NCBI RefSeq assembly: GCF_000813125.1
Contig: NZ_BASE01000046.1
Coordinates: 27,047 to 91,046 of the forward strand
DNA length: 64,000 bases
Direction: 5' to 3'
Source of the DNA: Mesobacillus selenatarsenatis SF-1
GTDB taxonomy: Bacteria > Bacillota > Bacilli > Bacillales > Cytobacillaceae
Of this stretch, positions 53,438 to 62,703 are shown piece after piece. The notes under the pieces are model-generated. The model saw only the letters and a list, made by a program, of their open reading frames with translations. It did not search any database and was not told the DNA's origin. Each line of letters starts with the position of its first letter. Position 1 is the stretch's first letter. The translations under genes were made by a program, and so were the position numbers.

Positions 53438-55816
53438 TTATTTTTCAAAAATGCTGTTGGATAATAGTCGGAACAGATAATCGGTATGATCGCGGAAACC
53501 AGCTTCCAGGCCGATCATTGTAACGTCCTTATCCTGTTCTTTCACGATGACTGCCTTACCCTGTGCTTCACTGTTGTTTTTCCAGTGGCCGGCTACAAAG
53601 AAGTCGGAGTTGTCGTCAAATGTAGCGGATATCTCATCATTAGCGGTATTTTCATACCAGACCGGGCGGTAAACAAACCCAAGGTCATCCTCGCCATATC
53701 CTCCTGTTACACCTTCGTCGCTGTAATCAACCTTTGCGATGCCGTTACTGCTGTAGCCTGCGACGACAATATCGTCATCTGTTAGTCCCAATGTTTTTGT
53801 TGCGAGGGATGCGCCTGCACCGACTGCGATATATTTTCCGCCATCATTTAAAAATTCTTCTACATTAGCTTTAAAGCTATCAAACTGTGCTGGATTTTTG
53901 AACCCGAACTCTTTATTGCCAGTGCGTGACTGCGTCTTGGCAATCAAGCCTTCCGTCCCGCTATAAACAAAGACGTCAAAGGTGGAAAGACCTTGTTCTG
54001 CCACCTCTGCTGGAGTTAATTCAGTAACGGCGAAGCCAAGTCGTTTGAGTGCGAGCTTTGTACCCGAGTGCGACTGAGCTTTGTTCATTCCGCCATCCTT
54101 CAAGATTGCGACCTTCATGTCATCTACCTCAACCGCATCAGCCGGAACCTTTGCTGATCCAATATGCAGTCCTGATTGCTTTACTGCTGCTGAAATCAGA
54201 TTTGCAGCTGCTTCTGTGTAAAAGTTGCCATCAGAATCACGTTTTACAGAAACGCCTTGCTGAAGAAGTGTATTCACTAGATTAACAGCTTTCACGGAAC
54301 TGTTTGGAATCAGGAATGGTCCTTTGCCGCTGACTGATCCCTGTTCCTGGATTTGGTTCACTTTCGCAGCTGTTACATCAAAATCACTTTGGACCGCAAT
54401 TGCCTCGAATCCCCAGAGTTCCGGAAGGCTCCATGCTGAAATGTCGTACATGGCATCAACGTCTTCCGTAATGTCCTCGCCGTCCCACAGCATCGTATTG
54501 GCAAGACCGGCCTTTGCCTGGTCCATTTTTACGATATATGTGCCTTTAGGGTAAGACTTGCCGTCAGCAGTGAACGCCTTGGAAGCCTGGACGACTTCGA
54601 TGTCGTTTTTCTGCAGATGATTAACTGCCTTTTGTGTCACGGTTGGATCTTCTGAATCTACAGGAAGCACATAGGCAGTCGGGAAGAACCCTTCTTCATG
54701 GAATGGGTGGTCAAAATTGATGCCGCGCTTGAACATCTCGATCTGGTCCTTAATCATGTCCTGCTTGTTATCCGTAGCATTTTTCAATGCGCCCATGATG
54801 GCGTCATACATCCAGCTAACGCCGTCTTCATCATTTGTTGGAGCTTCAAGCGTATGGCCATATGCGCCGTGGTACATAGCATACATTGGCGTGAAAATTG
54901 GCGGATAATCATCCCAGCCTTCCGCGTCATCACGCTGAGGAATGTAGGTTCCTTCCATTGACTGATAGAGGCCGCCGGTAAAGCTTTCCTTGTTGGACAT
55001 GATTTCAGTTTCCATTGCTTCGGCCTGATCCATTGCCCATTTTTCATATAGATCGTATTCATAATTTGGGTTGTGCGGGACCGTACAAGGTTCAATAAGC
55101 CCCTGCTTGTTCGGTGCATAATTTTTTACATAGCCATGAGTATCAAGGAAGACCATCGGATTCCATTCTTTGATCAAGGCAACAGTTTCCTGGGTTTCCG
55201 GCTGTGACTGAGTGATGAAGTCACGGTTCAAGTCGATTCCTTCTCCGTTGAAACGGGTAGCATCAATCCGGCCATCAGGATTCTGGACAACATTAAAAAT
55301 CAAGATATTATTTTCCAGAATATCCATAGTTGTTTCGTCATTTTCAAGAGCAAAGCGCTCGATCAGCTGCATGACTGCGTCACTGCCAATAAACTCAGTA
55401 CCATGGATGGAGCCATTGATCATGATTGGCACCTTGAAGTCAGGGTTATTTTCAATCCAGTCCTGTGCCTTGCCAGGGTTTTTGAACATTTGTTTTCTTA
55501 ATGCTTGAATCTTGCCGAACTTGCCCTGAGTGTCTGGTGCAGCAATCGTCACGACATAAAGCGGCTGGGCTGTCGATGATTGGCCTTTTACTTCGACCTT
55601 GACACGATTGGATTGCTTCTCGATTTGTGCAAGCTTGTCGCCGATTTCCGAGAATTTCATAAAGTCATAGTTTTCGCTGTTAAACAAGCTGCCGTCCTTT
55701 TCTTCGTATGCATTTACATAATTCCACTTTAAAGACTCAGCGAGCGCCGGAGTCCATGGTGAGGAGGCCAGCAAACTTGCAGCTACTACACCAGAGATAA
55801 TTTTTTTATGTTTCAT
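53438..55816 (-). CDS. Secreted M14 family zinc carboxypeptidase with C-terminal domain
   Basis: 792 residues. Signal peptide (KHKK, hydrophobic core, cleavage after ALA at about residue 26). The M14 domain holds zinc ligands His138 and Glu141 (SIHGTEF) and His227 (LDTHGY), substrate-binding NR at 197-198 (DLNRD) and a likely catalytic Glu324 (HTLEAPTND). Residues about 400-790 form an extra region with a GATase/ThuA-like beta-alpha pattern (FDVFVYSGTEGL, GGKYIAVGAGASL). It should remove C-terminal residues from extracellular peptides. Ribosome binding site GGAGGAAT. Confidence 0.9.
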   Translation of the reverse strand: MKHKKIISGVVAASLLASSPWTPALAESLKWNYVNAYEEKDGSLFNSENYDFMKFSEIGDKLAQIEKQSNRVKVEVKGQSSTAQPLYVVTIAAPDTQGKFGKIQALRKQMFKNPGKAQDWIENNPDFKVPIMINGSIHGTEFIGSDAVMQLIERFALENDETTMDILENNILIFNVVQNPDGRIDATRFNGEGIDLNRDFITQSQPETQETVALIKEWNPMVFLDTHGYVKNYAPNKQGLIEPCTVPHNPNYEYDLYEKWAMDQAEAMETEIMSNKESFTGGLYQSMEGTYIPQRDDAEGWDDYPPIFTPMYAMYHGAYGHTLEAPTNDEDGVSWMYDAIMGALKNATDNKQDMIKDQIEMFKRGINFDHPFHEEGFFPTAYVLPVDSEDPTVTQKAVNHLQKNDIEVVQASKAFTADGKSYPKGTYIVKMDQAKAGLANTMLWDGEDITEDVDAMYDISAWSLPELWGFEAIAVQSDFDVTAAKVNQIQEQGSVSGKGPFLIPNSSVKAVNLVNTLLQQGVSVKRDSDGNFYTEAAANLISAAVKQSGLHIGSAKVPADAVEVDDMKVAILKDGGMNKAQSHSGTKLALKRLGFAVTELTPAEVAEQGLSTFDVFVYSGTEGLIAKTQSRTGNKEFGFKNPAQFDSFKANVEEFLNDGGKYIAVGAGASLATKTLGLTDDDIVVAGYSSNGIAKVDYSDEGVTGGYGEDDLGFVYRPVWYENTANDEISATFDDNSDFFVAGHWKNNSEAQGKAVIVKEQDKDVTMIGLEAGFRDHTDYLFRLLSNSIFEK

Positions 55817-56010
55817 TTATGTATTCCTCCGAAATAATATTTTTGTATATTTATACATAATAATAACTAAATATTATTTCGACAATCGTACAATATTCCT
55901 ATATATTAGTACCGGCATCATAAACCTTGATTCTGTTGGATTTTTGACTGGTTGGGAAATAAATCAGAATGAGGATATAGGAAGATAGTCACCAGGCAGA
56001 GGCAAATAAA

Positions 56011-56032
56011 AAAACAGGGCGAGTTGCCCTGT
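56011..56032 (-). terminator. Terminator of the DUF948 gene
   Basis: Seven-base stem ACAGGGC/GCCCTGT (56014-56020 with 56026-56032), followed on the minus strand by a T-run. Confidence 0.85.
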
Positions 56033-56033
56033 C

Positions 56034-56402
56034 TTATTGTGGCTGCATCGTTCGATTGCGACGCTTGCGGTTCCATTGTCTTGCTTTATACTTCTGTTCA
56101 AGTTCAGCGACAGGTTTTGCAACAAGTGCGTTCTTAAATTCAACAGGTGTCTGCTTTACTGAAAAAACTACAGTATTAACAGCTTTCTTTTTCTTTTCAA
56201 AGTCAGTCATCAGCTTCTGCTGTTTAAACTTAAGTGAATCCGTTTCTTCTTTTATGGCATTCGTTTTGTTCTGTACCCGTGTTGCAGTCTCTTGAAGACT
56301 ATCAATCGTTGGCTTGGCATCTTTATATGTTTTAAAAACAACATACCCAAGATAACCAAGGGCTGCCACGATAACAGCGATACTTATATAGACAATGATC
56401 AT
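56034..56402 (-). CDS. DUF948 domain membrane protein
   Basis: 122 residues. A single N-terminal membrane helix (about 3-22) is followed by a long helical region with coiled-coil character (SLQETATRVQNKTNAIKEETDSLKFKQQKLM) and a basic Arg/Lys-rich C terminus. This is the DUF948 pattern found in Bacillus general-stress proteins such as YtxG. Function unknown. Ribosome binding site AAAGGAGG. Confidence 0.82.
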   Translation of the reverse strand: MIIVYISIAVIVAALGYLGYVVFKTYKDAKPTIDSLQETATRVQNKTNAIKEETDSLKFKQQKLMTDFEKKKKAVNTVVFSVKQTPVEFKNALVAKPVAELEQKYKARQWNRKRRNRTMQPQ

Positions 56403-56539
56403 GTATTTGGCCTCCTTTGATAAATATCATTTACATATTGATTACCCTAATTCTGCTGAAGAATAACTGTTTTTTAAAGGAAGCATAAATTTGTTAATTA
56501 TGAAGTATTTGTGAAACAGTGAACATACTTAATCAGAAA

Positions 56540-56582
56540 TGTGACGAACTTCACAAACAGGATTCTTAAATCACAATACAAT
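56540..56582 (+). promoter_or_regulatory. Fnr-type promoter of nirBD
   Basis: Perfect Fnr box TGTGA-CGAACT-TCACA (56540-56555) and -10 element TACAAT (56577-56582). The box centre is at -41.5 from the predicted start (about 56589), matching the nitrate reductase promoter base for base in geometry. Confidence 0.88.
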
Positions 56583-56653
56583 TTATACATAGAGGAAATA
56601 TCATTAATGAAAACTCCGTATCAGAAAGTTTTAACTATAGGAGGACAAACGAG

Positions 56654-59077
56654 ATGAAAAAGAAACTAGTCATGATAGGAAACGGAATGGCAGGAGTAAG
56701 GACGATTGAAGAACTGTTTAAATTCCAGCCAGATGGATATGAAATCACTATTTTTGGGAATGAACCTCATCCTAACTACAATAGAATTATGCTTTCAACT
56801 GTCCTGCAAGGAGACAAATCCATTGAGGATATCATCATGAATGACTGGGAATGGTACAAGAATCACGGAATCCAGCTTTATTCCGGTGAAGCTGTTACCG
56901 AGATTGACAAGGAAAAAAGGCAAGTCACTTCCGATCAAGGACGCAAGGTAGATTATGATGAACTGATCATTGCGACAGGATCGAGCTCATTTATCCTCCC
57001 GGTTCCCGGTTCTGATAAAAAGGGAGTAGTCGGGTTTCGTGACATCCATGATTGTGAAATGATGATCAAAGATTCTAAGCAGTATAAAAAGGCAGCTGTA
57101 ATCGGCGGTGGGCTATTAGGTCTGGAAGCTGCCAGAGGATTGCTGAATTTGGGCATGGAAGTCGATGTTGTCCATTTGATGTCGCACCTGATGGAAAGGC
57201 AGCTTGATGAGACAGCTTCCGAAATGCTGAAAAAAGAGCTGGAAAACCAGGGAATGAATTTCTTGCTTGAAAAACAGACCGCAGAAATTTTAGGAGATGA
57301 AAGGGTAACTGGACTTCGCTTCTCTGATGGTTCAGAAATCCAGGCAGACCTTGTTGTCATGGCTGTCGGGATCCGCCCGAATGTCCAGCTGGCCAAAGAT
57401 AGCGGAATTTTTGTCAACAGAGGGATTGTCGTCAATGATTACATGGAGACAGATGTCCAGAATATTTATGCTGTTGGCGAATGTGCTGAACATAGAGAAA
57501 TCGTCTATGGCCTTGTCGCACCGCTGTATGAACAGGGAAAAGTACTTGCAGCTAACCTTGCTGGGATTCCGGCTAACCCTTATGAAGGAACGATTTGCGG
57601 CACTCAGTTGAAGGTATCTGGCTGTGATTTGTTCTCAGCCGGTGAAATCGGTGATGACGAAGGAACGAAATCAATTAAGGTCCACAATGAGTTTGACGGA
57701 ATCTACAAAAAAATAGTCATTCGGGACAACCGGATTGCCGGGATTGTGCTTTATGGTGACACAAAGGATAGCAACCGCCTGTTCAGGATGCTGACGAAAA
57801 GAGAAGACATCAGCGGAATGACTAGTGTTTCAATTCTGGAAGCAAACGGATGCTGTGGCGGTGGAGAAGCAGGTGATGTAGCGGCGATGGCCGATGACGA
57901 GCTTGTCTGCGGCTGCAATGGTGTAACAAAAGGTACGATCGTCGAAGCAATCCGTACAAATGAACTTACGACGGTTGACGAAGTGGGTGGCTGCACGAAT
58001 GCAGGTCGTTCTTGCGGAAGATGTAAATCGCTTATATCCGATATCCTCTCATATACACTTGGCGACCAGTATGATACTTCGGCGAAAAAAGCAGGGATCT
58101 GCGGCTGTACAACTTTAAACAAAGAGGAAATTGTGGCCGAAATCAGGGCAAAAGGTATGACGAATGTCAGGGAAGTCATGAACGTGCTTGGATGGTCCCA
58201 GGATGAAGGATGTTCAAAATGCCGTCCGGCAATCAACTATTATCTAGGAATGGTCAATTATGGCGGCTATAAGGATGAACGCGATTCAAGGCTGGTCAAC
58301 GAGAAAATGCATGCCAACATCCAGAAGGATGGAACATATTCTGTTGTGCCAAGAATGTATGGAGGCGTGACGACTGCTGCTGATTTGAAAAAAATCGCGG
58401 AAGTTGCCGAGAAGTACGACGTGCCTTTGGTAAAACTGACGGGCGGACAGAGGATTGGCCTATTCGGTGTCAACAAAGAGGATCTTCCTGCAATGTGGGA
58501 AGACCTGGGGATGCCTTCTGGATATGCGTACGGGAAGACACTGCGTACTGTAAAAACCTGCGTTGGTGAAAAGTTCTGCCGATTTGGCACACAGGATTCA
58601 ATGGGACTTGGAATCGAGCTCGAGAAAAAGTTTGAGAGACTCGATACACCACATAAGGTGAAGATGGGAGTTTCCGCTTGTCCAAGGAACTGTGCGGAGT
58701 CCGGAATCAAGGATATTGGCTTTGTCGGAGTCGATGGCGGCTGGGAAATCTATATCGGAGGGAATGGCGGAACGGATCTTCGGGCTGCCGACCTGCTTGA
58801 TACCGTCAAGACAAAAGAAGAGGCAATGGAAATAACAGGAGCATATCTGCAGTACTACCGTGAAACGGCTGCCTATCTTGAAAGGACTGCACCTTGGCTT
58901 GAAAGAATGGGACTTGAACATGTCAAAGAAGTCCTCGCCGATGAGAATAAGAGAAAGCAGTTGAACGAAAGACTGGATAAAACATTGGAACGCTATAACG
59001 AGCCATGGCAGGAAGCGATTCAAGATAACGGAATAAAAGAAAAGTACTATCAAGTCCGCAGCGTAACAGTCGAATAG
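56654..59077 (+). CDS. nirB: NADH-dependent nitrite reductase, large subunit
   Basis: 807 residues. N-terminal FAD domain with GNGMAGVRT, NAD-binding GGGLLGLEAARGL, a BFD-like [2Fe-2S] region (CGCNGVTKG and CTNAGRSCGRCK, about 420-460), and a C-terminal sulfite/nitrite reductase domain. The siroheme-[4Fe-4S] cysteines are in CVGEKFCRFG and CPRNCAES. It reduces nitrite to ammonium with NADH in the cytoplasm. Ribosome binding site ATAGGAGG. The Fnr box upstream suggests dissimilatory use for detoxification and NADH reoxidation. Confidence 0.96.
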   Translation: MKKKLVMIGNGMAGVRTIEELFKFQPDGYEITIFGNEPHPNYNRIMLSTVLQGDKSIEDIIMNDWEWYKNHGIQLYSGEAVTEIDKEKRQVTSDQGRKVDYDELIIATGSSSFILPVPGSDKKGVVGFRDIHDCEMMIKDSKQYKKAAVIGGGLLGLEAARGLLNLGMEVDVVHLMSHLMERQLDETASEMLKKELENQGMNFLLEKQTAEILGDERVTGLRFSDGSEIQADLVVMAVGIRPNVQLAKDSGIFVNRGIVVNDYMETDVQNIYAVGECAEHREIVYGLVAPLYEQGKVLAANLAGIPANPYEGTICGTQLKVSGCDLFSAGEIGDDEGTKSIKVHNEFDGIYKKIVIRDNRIAGIVLYGDTKDSNRLFRMLTKREDISGMTSVSILEANGCCGGGEAGDVAAMADDELVCGCNGVTKGTIVEAIRTNELTTVDEVGGCTNAGRSCGRCKSLISDILSYTLGDQYDTSAKKAGICGCTTLNKEEIVAEIRAKGMTNVREVMNVLGWSQDEGCSKCRPAINYYLGMVNYGGYKDERDSRLVNEKMHANIQKDGTYSVVPRMYGGVTTAADLKKIAEVAEKYDVPLVKLTGGQRIGLFGVNKEDLPAMWEDLGMPSGYAYGKTLRTVKTCVGEKFCRFGTQDSMGLGIELEKKFERLDTPHKVKMGVSACPRNCAESGIKDIGFVGVDGGWEIYIGGNGGTDLRAADLLDTVKTKEEAMEITGAYLQYYRETAAYLERTAPWLERMGLEHVKEVLADENKRKQLNERLDKTLERYNEPWQEAIQDNGIKEKYYQVRSVTVE

Positions 59078-59091
59078 GAGGATGGATGAAG

Positions 59092-59412
59092 ATGCAAATG
59101 ACAAAAGTGAGAGTCAAAGTGGCTGATTATGATTCTTTGCCTGAACGGGCAGGGCAGGCAGTTACAGTAGGTGGCGAGAACATCGTCTTGTTCCGGAAAT
59201 CCAATGGAGATGTCAAAGCGGTTGAAAATCGCAGTCCCCACAGAAAAGGCGGGACCCTGGCCGATGCACTCGTAAGCGGGAAGTTTATCTATTGTCCAGT
59301 CTATGACCTGAAGATATCGCTGGATGACGGGAAAGTACAGGCACCAGATACAGGCGAAGTAAAAACGTATCATGTTGAAGTAATCGAAAATGAAGTGTAT
59401 ATAACGATATGA
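59092..59412 (+). CDS. nirD: Nitrite reductase small subunit (Rieske-like, ligands partly lost)
   Basis: 106 residues from ATG 59092, which lies nine bases from AGGAGGA; ATG 59086 is too close. The fold is Rieske-like, but the cluster motifs read Ser48-x-His50 and Cys68-x-x-Tyr71 where a true Rieske has Cys-x-His and Cys-x-x-His. Two of four ligands are thus missing, as is known for NirD proteins that serve a structural role. Cotranscribed with nirB. Confidence 0.93.
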   Translation: MQMTKVRVKVADYDSLPERAGQAVTVGGENIVLFRKSNGDVKAVENRSPHRKGGTLADALVSGKFIYCPVYDLKISLDDGKVQAPDTGEVKTYHVEVIENEVYITI

Positions 59413-59447
59413 CCTTTGAGAGGGATCCTCTCTCTCAATTAAGTGAA

Positions 59448-59470
59448 GCTGGAGCTAGACACTAATCTAA
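59448..59470 (-). repeat. Solo end of the AGCTCCAGC element
   Basis: The complement of this segment matches the opening of the 24.22-kb element, TTAGATTAGTGTC(C/T)AGCTCCAGC, with one difference over 23 bases. No duplicated module follows. It sits between nirD and the cobA-hemD fusion. Confidence 0.7.
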
Positions 59471-59516
59471 TTGTGGAAGTGTACACTTTATACAGCATTG
59501 AAAGGGCGGGAACACA

Positions 59517-60977
59517 ATGGAAAAAGGAAGAGCATTTTTAGTCGGAGCCGGGCCTGGAGACGTACAGCTGATAACAGTTAAGGGGATGGAAGCTATTAAA
59601 AAGGCGCAGGTAATTCTATATGACCGCCTTGCCAATCCAAAACTGCTGGATTATGCTCCTGCAGATTGCGAGCTGATCTACTGCGGCAAGCTTCCGGACC
59701 GGCACGTCCTTCGCCAGGAAATGATCAACGACCTTCTGGTTGAAAAAGTTCTTGAAGGAAAAATCGTTGTCCGTCTCAAAGGCGGCGATCCTGGCGTGTT
59801 TGGGCGTGTAGGAGAGGAAGCAGCTGCTTTGGCTGAAAATGGACTTTCCTTTGATATTGTACCGGGAATCACTTCAGGAATATCTGCACCACTATATGCA
59901 GGAATTCCCGTCACTCACCGCGAATTTGGCGAATCTTTCGCGGTGGTGACTGCTCATGATAAATCTGAAAATGGACAGCCAAAACTGGATTGGAAAGGGC
60001 TTGCCACTGGCATTGACACAATTGCCTTTTACATGGGGATTTCAAATCTTCCGTATATCAGCAAAAATTTGATTAAACATGGGAAACCGGCAGATACTCC
60101 AGTGATCCTTATTCAATGGGGAACCTTCTCACGGCAGCAAACATTGGAAGGCACTCTGTCCAATATTGCCGCAAAAGCGAAGGAAGTGAATTTTACCAAC
60201 CCTGCCATCACCCTTGTTGGTGACATTGTATCGCTTCGGAAGAAATTGAACTGGTTTGAAAAGAAACCTTTGTTTGGTAAACAAATATTACTTGCCCGAA
60301 CAGGAACTGATGAGAGTGAACTGGCGAAGGAATTGATGGAGCAGGGAGCAGATGTGATTGAATTCCCAAAATGGAAAAAGGTTACCGTTCCTGTAGACCG
60401 GGCAGTGATCAGCAGAATTTCAGCATATGAGGAAATCCTTTTCACCTCTCCTGAAAGTGTCAGGGAATTTTTGCGGATCTTGATTGCAGAACGAATTGAT
60501 ATTAGAAGGGTTAAAGCAAACTTTTACGGCTGTTCAACTAAGTCCGTTAAATCATTGAATGAAAAGGGCTTCATGGCAAAACTGGAAGGGGAAATGCCCC
60601 TCTCTGGAAAACTTTTAGTTGTAGGGGACAGCGATATCACCTCGGAGTATCCACATGCTGAAAAATTCATAACGTCCAAAAAGATGATCGACGAGCAATT
60701 TACGCCGATTTTTAAAAGAGTTATTGAAGAAGCCTCTGTTAATACAATTATTCTGCCGAGCAGCAGGGCTGTAAAAACTATTGTAGAAGAAGGAATCATT
60801 AAGGAAATCATTCCACAGCAACTATTGAAAACAGCAAGGGTTGTTTCCATGGGAGTTAGGACGGCAAATGCTTCTGAGAAATATGGCATTATCCCGGATA
60901 AGGTGTTGGAAGCACCGGATAAAACTTCTGTCATCAATTGTTTGGCCAGTAAAGAACCTGAGCTGTCATTCGTGTAA
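59517..60977 (+). CDS. Uroporphyrinogen-III C-methyltransferase / uroporphyrinogen-III synthase fusion
   Basis: 486 residues in two parts. Residues 1 to about 250 are SUMT/CobA: VGAGPGDVQLITVKG, YDRLANPKLL, VRLKGGDPGVFGR, PGITSGISAPLYAGIPVTHR. Residues about 255-480 are HemD-like (ILLARTGTDESELAKEL, FTSPESVREFL, CSTKSVKSL), more diverged. Together they make uroporphyrinogen III and methylate it to precorrin-2, the first steps toward siroheme for NirB. Ribosome binding site AAGGGCGGG. Leads a siroheme gene set with sirB and the dehydrogenase downstream. Confidence 0.92.
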   Translation: MEKGRAFLVGAGPGDVQLITVKGMEAIKKAQVILYDRLANPKLLDYAPADCELIYCGKLPDRHVLRQEMINDLLVEKVLEGKIVVRLKGGDPGVFGRVGEEAAALAENGLSFDIVPGITSGISAPLYAGIPVTHREFGESFAVVTAHDKSENGQPKLDWKGLATGIDTIAFYMGISNLPYISKNLIKHGKPADTPVILIQWGTFSRQQTLEGTLSNIAAKAKEVNFTNPAITLVGDIVSLRKKLNWFEKKPLFGKQILLARTGTDESELAKELMEQGADVIEFPKWKKVTVPVDRAVISRISAYEEILFTSPESVREFLRILIAERIDIRRVKANFYGCSTKSVKSLNEKGFMAKLEGEMPLSGKLLVVGDSDITSEYPHAEKFITSKKMIDEQFTPIFKRVIEEASVNTIILPSSRAVKTIVEEGIIKEIIPQQLLKTARVVSMGVRTANASEKYGIIPDKVLEAPDKTSVINCLASKEPELSFV

Positions 60978-61001
60978 AGATTTTTTGAAGGAGATGAAAA
61001 G

Positions 61002-61730
61002 ATGGAAGCAACAGTGTTTATAAGCCATGGAAGCAGAAGTGAGCAAGGAAACAAGGTGTTTGTATCATTCATCGAGAAGGTGATTTCAACAGGGAAGAAT
61101 ACAAATGCTTCCTATGGGTTCCTTGAAAATGCCCGGCCAACCATCTTCGAAGCGGTTGAAGCATGCATTTTAAAGGGAGCATCATCAGTAACCGTAGTTC
61201 CGGTATTGCTGCTTCCGGGAATCCATGCGAATGTAGATATACCAGAGGAGCTGGAAAGGGTCGGACAGAAATACCCGGAAATAGAGATGTTCTATGGCCA
61301 GCCGCTTGGTGTAAATGAATCGATACTGGAAATCGTCCTGGACCGTCTGAAGGAAAAAGGCTTTTCAGGTAAGAATTCAGAGACCATCCTGCTCGTCGGG
61401 CATGGCAGCAGAGATCCTCTGGCAGCGGAGGAATTTGAGAAGCTGGCAGTGCGGGTTCGGGAGGATGTTCCATCCAAAGTTGATACGGCCTATATCACAA
61501 CACAGCCATTGTATGGAGAAAAGTTACAGGCAAGCGACTCGTCCTCAAAGATTTACATCTTGCCATTTCTCCTTTATACGGGCGGTTTTACTGCCAAAAT
61601 GAAGGAAACTGTTGAAGGTATAATGATTCAATCCCCGGCGAAAGAGATTGTCCTGTGCGAACCAGTCGGCTTCGATGACCGTCTTGGCGAATTGCTTATG
61701 CAAAGAGTTGATGAAGCAAGAACAAGGTAG
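61002..61730 (+). CDS. sirB: Sirohydrochlorin ferrochelatase
   Basis: 242 residues, CbiX/SirB family with two chelatase half-domains. Metal-binding histidines appear in VFISHGSRSEQGN (His9) and in the second half VGHGSRDPLAAEEF, with VVPVLLLPGIHANVDIP supplying another. It inserts iron into sirohydrochlorin to finish siroheme. Ribosome binding site AAGGAGAT. Located between cobA-hemD and the precorrin-2 dehydrogenase gene. Confidence 0.92.
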   Translation: MEATVFISHGSRSEQGNKVFVSFIEKVISTGKNTNASYGFLENARPTIFEAVEACILKGASSVTVVPVLLLPGIHANVDIPEELERVGQKYPEIEMFYGQPLGVNESILEIVLDRLKEKGFSGKNSETILLVGHGSRDPLAAEEFEKLAVRVREDVPSKVDTAYITTQPLYGEKLQASDSSSKIYILPFLLYTGGFTAKMKETVEGIMIQSPAKEIVLCEPVGFDDRLGELLMQRVDEARTR

Positions 61731-61747
61731 ATTTTAAAAGTGGTTTT

Positions 61748-61849
61748 CGCTAATAAAATTGTGAACATCGCCAATAAATTTTTATTTTCGCCAATAAAGT
61801 TGTGAACTCCGCCAATAAAATATAATTCGCAGTCAACATCGCCAATAAA
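61748..61849 (-). repeat. TTATTGGCG short-repeat array 4 (reverse orientation)
   Basis: On the minus strand: five TTATTGGCG or TTATTAGCG units with alternating ATGTTCACAA, AAAATAAAAA and GGAGTTCACAA continuations. Unlike arrays 1 to 3 it has no ACTGGAAA hairpin. It occupies the gap between sirB and the precorrin-2 dehydrogenase gene; its last bases form part of the ribosome binding region of the latter. Confidence 0.9.
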
Positions 61850-61863
61850 TGGAGAGTGAAAGC

Positions 61864-62490
61864 ATGTTATACCCTATAAATGTACAGATACAGGACCGAA
61901 ATGTCGTGGTGATTGGCGGGGGCAAAGTTGCTCAACGTAAAGTCTTTGGCTTGCTGGAGGCTGGAGCGAAAGTGAAGGTAGTGAGCCCGGAAATAACTAG
62001 CGACTTGCTGCGGCTATCTGAAACAGGCGAGATTTCCTGGCGGCCTGAGCCCTATGGGAAAGAAAATCTTGAGGGAGCATTGCTCATCATTGCCGCCACT
62101 AATGACCGAGAGACGAATTTGGCAGTTAAAAGAGATGCTGCACCCTATCAATTGGTTAATCTTGCTGATGATCCGGATGAATCGGACTTCCAGGTTCCAT
62201 CCGTGATGAAAAGAGGCAAATTGACAGTTGCCGTCTCGACATCTGGCGCGAGCCCGGTACTGGCTAAGAAGATTTGCACCCAGCTGGAGGAGATGTATGA
62301 TGAACAATATGAGAGCTATCTGGATTTCCTGGCATCCAGCCGTAAAGAAATCAAAGCGTCAGTCAAAGATGAATTAGTTAAAAGAAAGCTTCTGACTACA
62401 ATAGCAGACGAGAGTTTCTTAAAGGAGTCCTTTCGAGAAGAGAGGTTTGCCAGGCTGCTTGAAGAAACAATAAGTGAGGAGGGAAGGTAA
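61864..62490 (+). CDS. Precorrin-2 dehydrogenase (SirC/YlnF type)
   Basis: 208 residues from ATG 61864, which follows TGGAGAG; the ATG at 61849 belongs to the repeat array edge. NAD-binding motif VVVIGGGKVAQRK (about residues 10-22) and the Met8-family segment IIAATNDRETN. SVMKRGKLTVAVSTSGASPVLAKKI is the substrate-binding block containing the conserved Ser and Pro. It oxidises precorrin-2 to sirohydrochlorin, the substrate of SirB. It carries no chelatase activity of its own if, as in B. megaterium, SirB does that step. Confidence 0.92.
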   Translation: MLYPINVQIQDRNVVVIGGGKVAQRKVFGLLEAGAKVKVVSPEITSDLLRLSETGEISWRPEPYGKENLEGALLIIAATNDRETNLAVKRDAAPYQLVNLADDPDESDFQVPSVMKRGKLTVAVSTSGASPVLAKKICTQLEEMYDEQYESYLDFLASSRKEIKASVKDELVKRKLLTTIADESFLKESFREERFARLLEETISEEGR

Positions 62491-62525
62491 AGTGCGATTG
62501 CGCACAATCACTTCCTTCCTTTTTG
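62482..62525 (+). terminator. Terminator of the siroheme operon
   Basis: Stem GGAAGGTAAAGTG/CACTTCCTTCC with one bulge (62482-62494 with 62509-62519) and an inner TGCG/CGCA pairing, followed by TTTTT. It overlaps the stop of the dehydrogenase gene. Confidence 0.85.
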
Positions 62526-62703
62526 TGCATACGTCCAGCTTCAGCATAATGTATGCTAGTTGCCGATTACGTAAGCAGTGGATTTTTATATTGCTTCTTT
62601 ACATATTTGTGTTCAGTTTTAACAACGAAATGCGGCTAAGGTGAAGGGGGATATTGGAAATGATATAATAAAATGGATGATTTTCAGGATAGGGGTCTTT
62701 TTT

